Source of the DNA: DATLNF01 sp035536235
Lineage (GTDB): Bacteria; Actinomycetota; Actinomycetes; BP-191
DNA: 30,216 nucleotides
NCBI GenBank assembly: GCA_035536235.1
Contig: DATLOQ010000018.1
Coordinates: 1 to 30,216 of the forward strand
Direction of reading: 5' to 3'
The translations under genes were made by a program, and so were the position numbers. Shown here one piece after another: positions 14,815 through 23,588 of this stretch; the first letter of the stretch is position 1, and the number at the start of each line of letters is the position of its first letter. The notes under the pieces were generated by a model. That model was not told where the DNA came from, made no database searches, and saw only the letters and a list, made by a program, of their open reading frames with translations.

Positions 14815-15867
14815 GTGCAGCGATCCCGATGTGCCCGCCCGATGGCTCGCGCTTTCGCTGCGCTCGTCGTCGTCCTCCCGCTGCTCGGCGCATTGGCTCC
14901 CTCCCGGGCGGCAGCCGCCGCCCCTCGACGGGTGACCGCCTGGCTGCCGTACTGGGACCAGGCCCGCGGCTACCAGAGCTTCCTGGCCAACGCCGATCTC
15001 TACTCCGCGTTGTCGCCCTTCTGGTACGCGATGGCTCCGAACGGCACCGTGCAGGGCTACCCCGGGTCGGGTGACAAGACGATCGTGGCCGGCATCCGAG
15101 CCAAGGGCGTGCGAGTCCTGCCGACCATCACCAATGACTTCGACCCGGCCCGGGTCCGCACCATGCTCGCAACGAAGACCAGCCAGAGCCGCCACGTCAC
15201 GGCGCTCGTGAACCTCGTCAAGGCGAACGGTTACGACGGACTCGACGTCGACTACGAGAGCTTGTACGCGAGTGATCGCACCCGGTTCTCCGCCTTCATC
15301 AGCAGGCTCGCGACCGCCCTGCACGCCGCCGGCAAGAAGCTGTCCGTGGCCGTGCACCCGAAGACGTCCGAGCCGGGCTCCTGGAGCGGTCCGCAGGCGC
15401 AGGACTACAAGGCGATCGGAGCCGCGGCGGACACCGTCCGGGTCATGGCCTACGACTACTCGTGGGGGACGTCGGCCGCTGGGCCGGTCGCGCCGCTAAA
15501 CTGGGTCGACGACGTCGCCCGGTTCGCCGCCGGCCAGATCGCCCCGTCGAAGGTCGAGCTGGGCATGCCGCTCTACGGCTACGACTGGGTCGGCTCAATG
15601 GGGACCGGTGTCACCCACGAGGAGGTGATGGCGCGGCGTACGGCGTACTCGGCGACCAGCCAGTGGTCCTCGACGGCTCAGTCGTCCTGGTTCTCCTACG
15701 TCGCCGACGGCGTCACCCACACCGTGTGGTACGCCGACGCCGCCTCGGTGGCCGCCGCTCTGCCGGTGGTCGATCGCTACGGCCTGGCCGGCGCGGCGTT
15801 CTGGCGCCTCGGCGGCGAGGACGCCGCCACGTGGGCAGCTGTCCGGGCGCGCTGGTCGACCCCGTAG
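14815..15867 (+). CDS. Secreted glycoside hydrolase family 18 protein
   Basis: This 350-aa exported GH18 enzyme has a signal peptide in residues 1-36 (MQRSRCARPM, hydrophobic core, then AAAA). The TIM barrel carries the family signature DGLDVDYE (141-148) with Glu148 as the acid/base. RVMAYDYSW and ELGMPLYGYDW are later barrel strands. The compact barrel without carbohydrate modules resembles spore-cortex/peptidoglycan N-acetylglucosaminidases such as YaaH relatives more than secreted chitinases, but the substrate is uncertain. I start at GTG 14815 because GAGGAG lies 6 nt upstream. The frame is open to 14641 but without support. A weak promoter-like pair, TTGGGT (14681) and TAACGA (14706), lies in the divergent region shared with the GT2 gene, hinting at a linked glycan function. 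Confidence 0.88.
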   Translation: MQRSRCARPMARAFAALVVVLPLLGALAPSRAAAAAPRRVTAWLPYWDQARGYQSFLANADLYSALSPFWYAMAPNGTVQGYPGSGDKTIVAGIRAKGVRVLPTITNDFDPARVRTMLATKTSQSRHVTALVNLVKANGYDGLDVDYESLYASDRTRFSAFISRLATALHAAGKKLSVAVHPKTSEPGSWSGPQAQDYKAIGAAADTVRVMAYDYSWGTSAAGPVAPLNWVDDVARFAAGQIAPSKVELGMPLYGYDWVGSMGTGVTHEEVMARRTAYSATSQWSSTAQSSWFSYVADGVTHTVWYADAASVAAALPVVDRYGLAGAAFWRLGGEDAATWAAVRARWSTP

Positions 15868-15887
15868 CTCGCGAGAGCCGCTACGGG
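15861..15887. terminator. Candidate bidirectional terminator
   Basis: CCCGTAGC (15861-15868) pairs with GCTACGGG (15880-15887) around an 11-nt loop. It includes the GH18 stop codon and lies just before the end of the converging HMG-CoA lyase gene. There is no U-tract. Confidence 0.45.
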
Positions 15888-15898
15888 CTGGCCAGAGA

Positions 15899-16816
15899 CT
15901 AGGCAGCGCCGCTTGTCGCCAGCCGCGGCCCGGCGCGCAGCACCTGGGACGGCAGGGTGCGCCCGACGATCTGCTCGGCGGTCCGAGCCGCGTCGATCAT
16001 CGCCGCCAGGTCGACGCCCGTAGCCACCCCCATGTCCTCCACCATGTGCACGAGATCCTCGGTGCACACGTTGCCGGTCGCGCCGGGTGCGTAGGGGCAG
16101 CCCCCCAACCCGCCGATCGATGCGTCGAAGTCGTCGACGCCCAGCTGAAGTGCGGCCAGCACGTTGGCCAGCCCGGTGCCTCGGGTGTTGTGGAAGTGCA
16201 GGTTGAGCGGGATGTCGGCGTATGCCGTCCGCAGCTCGCCCACCAGTCGGGTGACCCGGGTCGGCGTGGCCATGCCAGTGGTGTCGCCGAAGGACACCCC
16301 GTCCGCCCCGTCGCGCACGGCGCGGCCGGCGACCGCCACCACGCGAGCTTCCGGTACGTCCCCCTCGTAGGGACAGCCAAATGCGGTCGAGACGATCACT
16401 TGAATGCTCGCCCCCGCGTCGTGGGCAGCGGCGATGACCGCGCTGATCTCGTCGAGAGACTCGTCGGTAGAGCGGTTGATGTTCTTGCGGTTGTGGGTGT
16501 CGCTCGCCGAGACGACGACCTCGATCTCACGGAAGCCGCTGGCCAGCGCTCGCTCTGCGCCCTTCAGGTTGGGCACCAGCGCCGAGTAGCGGACGTCGTC
16601 AGACCGGCGAATGCCCGTCCACACGTCGTCGGCATCGGCCATCTGCGGGATCGCCTTCGGGTGGACGTACGACACGACCTCGATGCGGCCGACACCGGTG
16701 CGCGAGAGCGCGTCGATGAGCGCGACCTTCGCCTCCGTCGGGACCGGCGCCTCGTTCTGCAGCCCGTCGCGAGGGCCGACCTCGCGCAGGCTGATCCGGC
16801 TCGGCAGGTCGGTCAT
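15899..16816 (-). CDS. mvaB: Hydroxymethylglutaryl-CoA lyase
   Basis: This 305-aa TIM-barrel lyase cleaves HMG-CoA to acetoacetate and acetyl-CoA, the last step of leucine breakdown. It has EVGPRDGLQNE (12-22) with Arg16 and Asp17 matching the catalytic pair, STAFGCPYEG (143-152), the metal ligands His207 and His209 in LHFHNTRG, and GGLGGCPYAPGATGN (236-250). In this last motif Cys240 is the active-site loop cysteine and Asn249 the last metal ligand. All expected residues are present. The ATG at 16816 is 7 nt after a TAGCGT -10 box that overlaps the stop codon of the upstream PH-domain gene, so it can be made as its own leaderless transcript. ScoB (1105-1749) could use the acetoacetate produced. 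Citramalyl- or other acyl-CoA lyase activity is a less likely alternative. Confidence 0.94.
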   Translation of the reverse strand: MTDLPSRISLREVGPRDGLQNEAPVPTEAKVALIDALSRTGVGRIEVVSYVHPKAIPQMADADDVWTGIRRSDDVRYSALVPNLKGAERALASGFREIEVVVSASDTHNRKNINRSTDESLDEISAVIAAAHDAGASIQVIVSTAFGCPYEGDVPEARVVAVAGRAVRDGADGVSFGDTTGMATPTRVTRLVGELRTAYADIPLNLHFHNTRGTGLANVLAALQLGVDDFDASIGGLGGCPYAPGATGNVCTEDLVHMVEDMGVATGVDLAAMIDAARTAEQIVGRTLPSQVLRAGPRLATSGAA

Positions 16817-16823
16817 GACGAAA

Positions 16824-16829
16824 ACGCTA
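16824..16829 (-). promoter_or_regulatory. -10 box of HMG-CoA lyase gene overlapping a stop codon
   Basis: On the minus strand TAGCGT lies 7 nt before the ATG at 16816. Its first three bases are the TAG stop codon of the PH-domain gene. No Shine-Dalgarno separates the two genes, which suggests an internal leaderless promoter. Confidence 0.5.
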
Positions 16830-17351
16830 CACGGGCGCGGGGGGCGACTCGCCGCGTCGTCGCAGGTCGTCGAGTTCGATCAGCCGATACACCTCGCGCT
16901 GGACGTCCTCGGGATGCGGGATGTCGGCCAGGGTCACCTGCCCGCGCTCGCCGGCGCTCTCCACGATGAGCGAGCCCGCGCCGAGCAGCCGCTCGAAGAA
17001 GCTGTGCTCGAACGTCACGTCGTTGATCCGGAAGAGCGGGATGTCCCGGCCGCTGCGACCCAGCACGCCGGCGCGCATGATGACGCGCCGGGTCGTCACG
17101 ACGAAGTGGGTGCTGAGCCACTTCGCCCAAGGCACCACGCAGAAGGCGATGAACAGCCCGACCGCCACCGTGACCAGCGCCACGCGGGCAGCGGCTTGCG
17201 CCGAACCTTCGGGGACTCGGGCGATGGCGAACGAGGCAAGGCCCACGATCACGGGAGCAAGCAGGGTGGCCCCGGCGACCGCCTTCCAGTGCGGTCGCAG
17301 GTCGAACACGACGTCCTCGTCCTCGTTGAGCAGCCTTCTGGGATAGCCCAC
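16827..17351 (-). CDS. Bacterial PH-domain (bPH2, DUF304) membrane protein
   Basis: This 174-aa protein has two transmembrane helices (about 24-46 and 56-76) followed by a bacterial pleckstrin-like domain (HFVVTTRRVIMRAGVLGRSGRDIPLFRINDV segment, then VESAGERGQVTLADIPHPEDV). Family members are small membrane proteins of unknown biochemical role. An equivalent gene lies next to birA and accD5 in mycobacteria (Rv3278c in M. tuberculosis), which supports orthology here. The GTG start at 17351 has AGAGGGGG 4 nt upstream. HMG-CoA lyase follows after a 10-nt gap. The divergent neighbour is the GerMN lipoprotein, which breaks the PH-birA adjacency. Confidence 0.85.
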   Translation of the reverse strand: MGYPRRLLNEDEDVVFDLRPHWKAVAGATLLAPVIVGLASFAIARVPEGSAQAAARVALVTVAVGLFIAFCVVPWAKWLSTHFVVTTRRVIMRAGVLGRSGRDIPLFRINDVTFEHSFFERLLGAGSLIVESAGERGQVTLADIPHPEDVQREVYRLIELDDLRRRGESPPAPV

Positions 17352-17487
17352 GTTGCCCCCTCTTGTCGCGTCGAACGCATGGTGGCACGTTCGCTGTCCG
17401 ACATTGCCGGCTCGGCCTCATGCAACCTCTCGCTGCGCAGCGCGTCTACTGCGGTAGGAATCCGCTCGCCGTCTACCGGAGGCCCCG

Positions 17488-18474
17488 ATGCTGTCCTCAC
17501 CTAATCGCTGCGTCCGCGGGGCGGCGACCGCCTCGCTGCTCGTGCTCCTCCTGGCCGGGTGCAACAGCGGGGCCACGGAAGTCTCCACCGACGCCGGGGA
17601 CGCGGCGTCGTCGGGTGGTCCGTCTGCTGGGGCCACGGCGGACCCGGAGTCGAGCGCCGAGCCCACGGAAGAGCCGGGTAGTCCGCCGGCGCCGACCGCC
17701 ACCCCCGCCCCGGGCACGACGACGGCGGCGCTCTACTACCTGGTCGAGACCCGCAACGGCATCCGGCTGCAGCGGGAGTTCCGCCAGGTCCCGCGCTCGG
17801 ACGCGCCGACCCGGGCCGCCCTCGACGCGATGTTCCGCGAGCCCGCGCTGGATCGCGACTACTCCAGCCTGTGGCCGCGGGCTACTCGGGTCCGCGGCAT
17901 CGCGCGCTCCGGCGGCACCGTCACCGTCGACCTCAGCCGCGCCGCGCTCGACGGCGAAGGCGGTGCCGAAGCCACCGCGATGAGCGTGCAGCAGGTCGTG
18001 CACACCGTGACGGCAGCAGACCGCACGATCTCCGGCGTGCGGATCCTCGTCGAGGGCCGAGAGGTCACCGACCTCTGGGGACACGAGTCGCTCGCCGGCC
18101 GCACGCTGCGTCGCGGGTCGCACATCGACGTCCTCGCCTTCGTCGCGATCGACAGCCCCAGCGAGACCGCAGAGGTGACCAGGACCTTCGTGCTCTCCGG
18201 CTCGGCGACCGTCTTCGAGGCCAACGTCCAGTGGCGCGTCACCCGCGGCTGCCCGGCCGACGTCACGTGCGTCGGCGCGAAGCCCACCTACGCCAGCGGC
18301 TTCGTCACGGCCAGCGCGGGCGCGCCGGCGCGGGGCACCTGGTCGGTCCAGGTCACGGTGCCCGAGGAGGTGCTGGAGACCTCGGGCTACATCGAGATCA
18401 CCGCCTTCGAGGAGTCTGCAGAGGACGGTGCGGAGATCCACGCCGACACCAAGGTCGTCCGGGTCGTCGGGTAG
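17488..18474 (+). CDS. GerMN/Gmad2-domain lipoprotein
   Basis: This 328-aa lipoprotein has the lipobox LLAGC with Cys25 as the predicted lipidated residue. A Ser/Pro/Thr/Glu-rich linker (26-78) leads to a GerMN-type domain (about 80-185: ALYYLVETRNGIRLQREFR, then SGGTVTVDLSRA and the TISGVRILVEGREV strand). A C-terminal Gmad2-like immunoglobulin fold follows (about 220-325: FVLSGSATVFEANVQWRV, WSVQVTVPEEV). GerMN was named from a spore germination protein, and in non-spore-forming actinobacteria such lipoproteins act in the envelope with unknown roles. The best-known mycobacterial relative, LpqB, sits with MtrAB and has an extra propeller that this protein lacks. The ATG is preceded by CGGAGG at 5 nt. 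It converges on birA with a 3-nt gap. Confidence 0.87.
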   Translation: MLSSPNRCVRGAATASLLVLLLAGCNSGATEVSTDAGDAASSGGPSAGATADPESSAEPTEEPGSPPAPTATPAPGTTTAALYYLVETRNGIRLQREFRQVPRSDAPTRAALDAMFREPALDRDYSSLWPRATRVRGIARSGGTVTVDLSRAALDGEGGAEATAMSVQQVVHTVTAADRTISGVRILVEGREVTDLWGHESLAGRTLRRGSHIDVLAFVAIDSPSETAEVTRTFVLSGSATVFEANVQWRVTRGCPADVTCVGAKPTYASGFVTASAGAPARGTWSVQVTVPEEVLETSGYIEITAFEESAEDGAEIHADTKVVRVVG

Positions 18475-18477
18475 CCC

Positions 18478-19320
18478 TCAGCCGGGGACGAGTGCGGCGT
18501 GAGTGACGTCGCCGGCTGAGTACGACGACAGCACCCCATCCGGGCCCCGGACGACCAGACGGCCATGACCATCGATGTCGACCGCCTCCCCGCTCACCTC
18601 CTCACCCGAGGGGAGCGATATGACGACGGTGCGACCTATCGAGGAACAGGTGGCGCGATACCGCGATGCGACGGAGTCCGCAGCGCCGTCAGCCGCGACC
18701 CAGTCGAGGTAGTCCGGCCCGATCGCCCGCAAGATGGCAAGAAGCAGGGGGGCTCGATCAGCTGCCTCGCCGGTGCCGAGCTCCAGGGCGAGCGACGTGG
18801 CGTCAGCGCGCGGGAGCTCGTCGCGTCGGGTGGACACGTTGAGCCCGATGCCGACGACGACCGCTTCGCCGACGCCCTCGACGAGCAGTCCAGCCACCTT
18901 GCGGTCGGCGATGACGAGGTCGTTGGGCCACTTCAGCCGGACCTCCAGCCCACTGCGCTGGGCCACCGCGCGCGCGGCTGCCGCGCCGACGAGCAGCGGC
19001 AGCCACGGCCATCGGTCGGTCGGGACCGCGGGGCGCAGCAGCATCGACAGGGTGAGCCCGGCCCGCGGAGGCGAGAGCCACTCGCGGCCGAGCCGCCCGC
19101 GGCCCCCGGACTGCGACTCAGCGACGACGACCAGACCCTCCGGCTCCCCGGCGCGGGCCGCCGCCGCGACGACGTCGTTGGTCGAGGAGACCTCGCTTAG
19201 GACGTGCAGCTCGCGCCACGGGGGCACCTGCACTGCCGCAGTGCTCAGTGCCCGCGAGAGCAGGGGCGGTCGGTCGAGGTCGGCGTACGACGGTCCCCCG
19301 CCGGTGCCCGCGATCTCCAC
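18478..19320 (-). CDS. birA: Biotin-[acetyl-CoA-carboxylase] ligase
   Basis: This 280-aa enzyme makes biotinyl-AMP and attaches biotin to the BCCP lysine of acyl-CoA carboxylases. The biotin/ATP loop GGRGRLGREW, the KWPND motif (LKWPNDLVIADRKVAGLLVE) and the C-terminal SH3-like domain (GEAVDIDGHGRLVV) are present. There is no N-terminal helix-turn-helix, so it should not act as a repressor (group I type). The start is GTG at 19320. A TAGGCT -10 box on the minus strand ends 6 nt upstream, implying a leaderless mRNA. It is divergent from accD5 with an 18-nt gap, and its target, the biotinylated AccA3, is encoded 2.5 kb away, so enzyme and substrate are encoded together. Confidence 0.95.
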   Translation of the reverse strand: MEIAGTGGGPSYADLDRPPLLSRALSTAAVQVPPWRELHVLSEVSSTNDVVAAAARAGEPEGLVVVAESQSGGRGRLGREWLSPPRAGLTLSMLLRPAVPTDRWPWLPLLVGAAAARAVAQRSGLEVRLKWPNDLVIADRKVAGLLVEGVGEAVVVGIGLNVSTRRDELPRADATSLALELGTGEAADRAPLLLAILRAIGPDYLDWVAADGAADSVASRYRATCSSIGRTVVISLPSGEEVSGEAVDIDGHGRLVVRGPDGVLSSYSAGDVTHAALVPG

Positions 19321-19325
19321 GGCGC

Positions 19326-19332
19326 TAGCCTA
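19326..19332. promoter_or_regulatory. Shared symmetric -10 element of birA and accD5
   Basis: TAGCCTA contains TAGCCT on the plus strand (7 nt before the accD5 ATG at 19339) and TAGGCT on the minus strand (6 nt before the birA GTG at 19320). One 7-bp element can therefore serve as the -10 box for both divergent genes, both leaderless. This is predicted from sequence and spacing only. Confidence 0.6.
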
Positions 19333-19338
19333 CGGGCC

Positions 19339-20933
<1,595 letters not shown>

Positions 20934-20937
<4 letters not shown>

Positions 20938-21176
20938 GCGACGGCAGCGACGTGGAACCGCCGGCCCTGTCCGCGCCGCTGCTGCAGGTGGTGCGCGGCG
21001 AGCCGACCGACGCCGAGCTCGCTGCGGTGGCCGCGGTGCTTCTCACCCGAGCGGCGAGTCAGGCGACAGCGCCCGACGTGCCGACGCGACGTTCGCCGTG
21101 GAGCGATGGGGCCGGCCTCCGCCGACCGCTCCCGTCACCCGGAGCTGACTCCTGGCGCGGACTCGGCCGACGCTAG
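20934..21176 (+). CDS. accE: Acyl-CoA carboxylase epsilon subunit
   Basis: This 80-aa protein is of the AccE/PccE family, a small actinobacterial subunit that stabilises or activates the alpha-beta carboxylase complex. LLQVVRGEPTDAELAAVAAVL is the conserved N-terminal segment. The C-terminal part (RRSPWSDGAGLRRPLP, then a Trp near the end in DSWRGLGRR) is the usual variable Pro/Arg-rich tail. The GTG start overlaps the accD5 stop in a GTGA arrangement. It is too short for easy detection and could be missed by automatic calling. The Maf-type protein that often follows in mycobacteria is replaced here by a minus-strand cupredoxin. Confidence 0.88.
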
Positions 21177-21183
21177 TGACCCG

Positions 21184-21669
21184 CTAGACGGCGGTTGCTG
21201 CCGGAGCCGGGACCGCGAACGCGTCGGCCACGATGGTGCCCTGCATGCCGGCGCTGCGATGGCCGGGCACGGAGCAGTAGTAGGTGTAGGTCCCGAGCCG
21301 CAGCCGGACCGAGTAGGTGAGGTCGTTCTCGGGCTGGCCGGCCAGCGTCCCCCAGAGCAGCGCGACGGGCAGTCCAGGCCCGGTCAGCGCGAGGTTGTGG
21401 TTGCCCTCGGAGGTGAGGCTGATGTTGACGACGCCCGGCGGGACGGTGGTCGGGCCGGTCACCTCGTACTCCGTCTCTACGGGTGCGAAGAACTCGATCG
21501 TCGGCGCGCGGTCGAACTCCGGTCCGAGGGTGATCGCGTCCGCGGCCGGAGAGCTGGCCGCACCACTCGACCGGCCCAGCGAGTCAGCTGCCGGGTCGCT
21601 GTCCAACGTGCAACCGCTCGCCAGCATCGACAGCATCAGGGCGACGGCGGGCAGGGCAGCGCGGCGCAC
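21184..21669 (-). CDS. Cupredoxin-like lipoprotein (type 1 copper)
   Basis: This 161-aa lipoprotein has lipobox LASGC with Cys20, a Ser/Ala-rich linker, and a plastocyanin-like beta-sandwich. The full ligand set for a type 1 copper site is visible: His91 in EGNHNLAL, then Cys132, His137 and Met142 in YYCSVPGHRSAGMQGTI. It may shuttle electrons or bind copper on the outer face of the membrane. The GTG start at 21669 has GGAG about 7 nt upstream. It converges on accE with a 7-nt gap and is divergent from accA3. The location inside the acc block is unusual and no functional link to carboxylation is evident. Confidence 0.9.
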   Translation of the reverse strand: MRRAALPAVALMLSMLASGCTLDSDPAADSLGRSSGAASSPAADAITLGPEFDRAPTIEFFAPVETEYEVTGPTTVPPGVVNISLTSEGNHNLALTGPGLPVALLWGTLAGQPENDLTYSVRLRLGTYTYYCSVPGHRSAGMQGTIVADAFAVPAPAATAV

Positions 21670-21747
21670 GGAGGGCTCCTTGCTCTCACTTGCGGTGGAC
21701 TCCCTGAGCGTATCGGAGGACTGCTCCAGCCCGCGGGGCGCACCACC

Positions 21748-21753
21748 TAGACT
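21748..21753 (+). promoter_or_regulatory. -10 box of accA3
   Basis: TAGACT fits TANNNT. With a start site about 7 nt downstream (near 21760), the accA3 mRNA would have a leader of about 44 nt that includes the AGGAGG ribosome site, unlike the leaderless accD5. Confidence 0.4.
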
Positions 21754-21759
21754 GCGCTA

Positions 21760-21771
21760 CGCCGTACGGCG
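21760..21771. repeat. 12-bp palindrome at the predicted accA3 start site
   Basis: CGCCGTACGGCG is a perfect palindrome that begins where transcription of accA3 should start, so it could be an operator. The core CGTACG-type sequence is not rare in this DNA, so chance is possible. Confidence 0.3.
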
Positions 21772-21803
21772 ACATGGGCTGTGCGGCGGACCAGGAGGCT
21801 GCG

Positions 21804-23588
21804 ATGCGCAAGGTCCTCATCGCCAACCGCGGTGAGATCGCGGTGCGGGTGGCTCGTGCGTGCCGCGACCACGGCCTGGCCAGCGTGGCGGTCTACGCCG
21901 AGCCGGACCGCGACGCGATGCACGTGCGCGTGTCCGACGAGGCGTTCGCGCTCGGCGGCTCGACTCCCGCCGACTCCTACCTGGACGTGGCCAAGGTGCT
22001 CAAGGCGGTCGCCGACTCTGGCGCCGACGCCGTACATCCCGGCTACGGCTTCCTATCGGAGAACGCTGACTTCGCCCAAGCAGTTCTCGATGCCGGCATC
22101 ACCTGGATCGGACCGCCACCCGCGGCCATCGCGGCACTCGGCGACAAGACCACCGCGCGGCACATCGCGCTGAAGATCGGGGCCCCACTCGCCCCCGGCA
22201 CTGCAGACCCGGTGTCCGGCGTCGACGAGGTGCTGACCTTCGCGAAGGAGCACGGCGTGCCCGTCGCCATCAAGGCTGCCTTCGGCGGCGGCGGCCGTGG
22301 GCTCAAGATCGCGTGGAGCGCCGATGGGATCCCTGAGCTCTTCGACTCGGCAGTGCGCGAGGCAGTAGCCGCCTTCGGCCGCGGCGAGTGCTTCGTGGAG
22401 CGCTACCTCGACAAGCCGCGGCACGTCGAGACGCAGGTGCTCGCCGACACGCACGGAAACGTCGTCGTCGTCTCAACGCGCGACTGCTCGCTGCAGCGCC
22501 GCTACCAGAAGGTCGTCGAGGAGGCGCCGGCGCCCTTCCTCACCGAGGCGCAGCGCGAGCAGATCTACACCGCGTCGAAGGAGATCATCCGCGCGGCCGG
22601 CTACGTCGGCGCCGGCACGTGCGAGTTCCTGGTCGCTCCGGACGGGCTGGTCTCATTCCTCGAGGTGAACACCAGGCTGCAGGTCGAGCACCCCGTCACC
22701 GAAGAGGTCACCGGCATCGATCTGGTGCGCGAGCAGTTCCGGATCGCCGACGGCCTGGCGCTCTCGTTCAGCGATCCGGAGCCGCGGGGACACTCGTTCG
22801 AGTTCCGGATCAACGGCGAGGACCCGGGCCGCGGCTTCCTCCCCGCGCCCGGCACCGTGACCCGCTTCGTCGCACCAATGGGTCCCGGGGTGCGCGTCGA
22901 CTCCGGGGTCGAGAGCGGCGACGTGATCGGTGGCGCGTTCGACTCGCTGCTCGCCAAGCTGATCGTGACCGGGGCGACGCGCACCGAAGCACTGGAGCGA
23001 TCTCGCCGAGCGCTGGACGAGATGCAGGTCGACGGCATGGCGACCCTGCTTCCCTTCCACCGCCAGGTCGTCCGCGACGCAGCCTTCACGAGCGAGCCGT
23101 TCACCGTGCACAACCGGTGGATCGAGACCGAGTTCGCGGGGGCCATTCCGCCGTACGCCGTTGCCGCGGTCGCGGGCAGTGACACTGGGCCGGGCGAGCG
23201 CGAGACCGTGGTCGTCGAGGTGGGCGGCCGGCGCTTGGAGGTCACGCTCCCCGCGAGGCTGGCCGGCAGCGGCTCGGGCGGCACTGCCTCCGCTACCGGA
23301 GCGGCGCCCCGTCGTACGTCGGGAAAGAAGGCCGGTGCGCAGGTCAGCGGCGACGCACTCACCTCGCCGATGCAGGGCACGATCGTGAAGGTCGCGGTCT
23401 CCGATGGTGCGACAGTCGTCGCCGGGGACCTCATCGTCGTCCTCGAGGCGATGAAGATGGAGCAGCCGATCGCCGCCCACAGAGCCGGCGTGGTCTCGAA
23501 GCTCACCGCGGCGGTCGGCGAGGTGGTCACCAGCGGCTCGGTGGTCTGCGAGATCACCGACCCGCCTGACAGCCCGCCCGCGGTCTAG
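21804..23588 (+). CDS. accA3: Acyl-CoA carboxylase alpha subunit (biotin carboxylase + BCCP)
   Basis: This 594-aa fusion of biotin carboxylase and biotin carboxyl carrier protein charges biotin with CO2 using ATP for partner beta subunits. MRKVLIANRGEIAVRVARA opens the N-domain, HPGYGFLSENADFA and the ATP-grasp glycine loop (KAAFGGGGRGLK) follow, then EVNTRLQVEHPVTE of the active site. A linker (about 460-520) precedes the BCCP domain with biotinyl Lys551 in EAMKMEQP. I start at ATG 21804 because AGGAGG lies 6 nt upstream, and the ATG at 21774 lacks this. It is predicted to pair with AccD5/AccE, and perhaps with the lone beta subunit at 8851. Its stop codon shares CTAG with the converging propeller gene. 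Confidence 0.95.
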   Translation: MRKVLIANRGEIAVRVARACRDHGLASVAVYAEPDRDAMHVRVSDEAFALGGSTPADSYLDVAKVLKAVADSGADAVHPGYGFLSENADFAQAVLDAGITWIGPPPAAIAALGDKTTARHIALKIGAPLAPGTADPVSGVDEVLTFAKEHGVPVAIKAAFGGGGRGLKIAWSADGIPELFDSAVREAVAAFGRGECFVERYLDKPRHVETQVLADTHGNVVVVSTRDCSLQRRYQKVVEEAPAPFLTEAQREQIYTASKEIIRAAGYVGAGTCEFLVAPDGLVSFLEVNTRLQVEHPVTEEVTGIDLVREQFRIADGLALSFSDPEPRGHSFEFRINGEDPGRGFLPAPGTVTRFVAPMGPGVRVDSGVESGDVIGGAFDSLLAKLIVTGATRTEALERSRRALDEMQVDGMATLLPFHRQVVRDAAFTSEPFTVHNRWIETEFAGAIPPYAVAAVAGSDTGPGERETVVVEVGGRRLEVTLPARLAGSGSGGTASATGAAPRRTSGKKAGAQVSGDALTSPMQGTIVKVAVSDGATVVAGDLIVVLEAMKMEQPIAAHRAGVVSKLTAAVGEVVTSGSVVCEITDPPDSPPAV

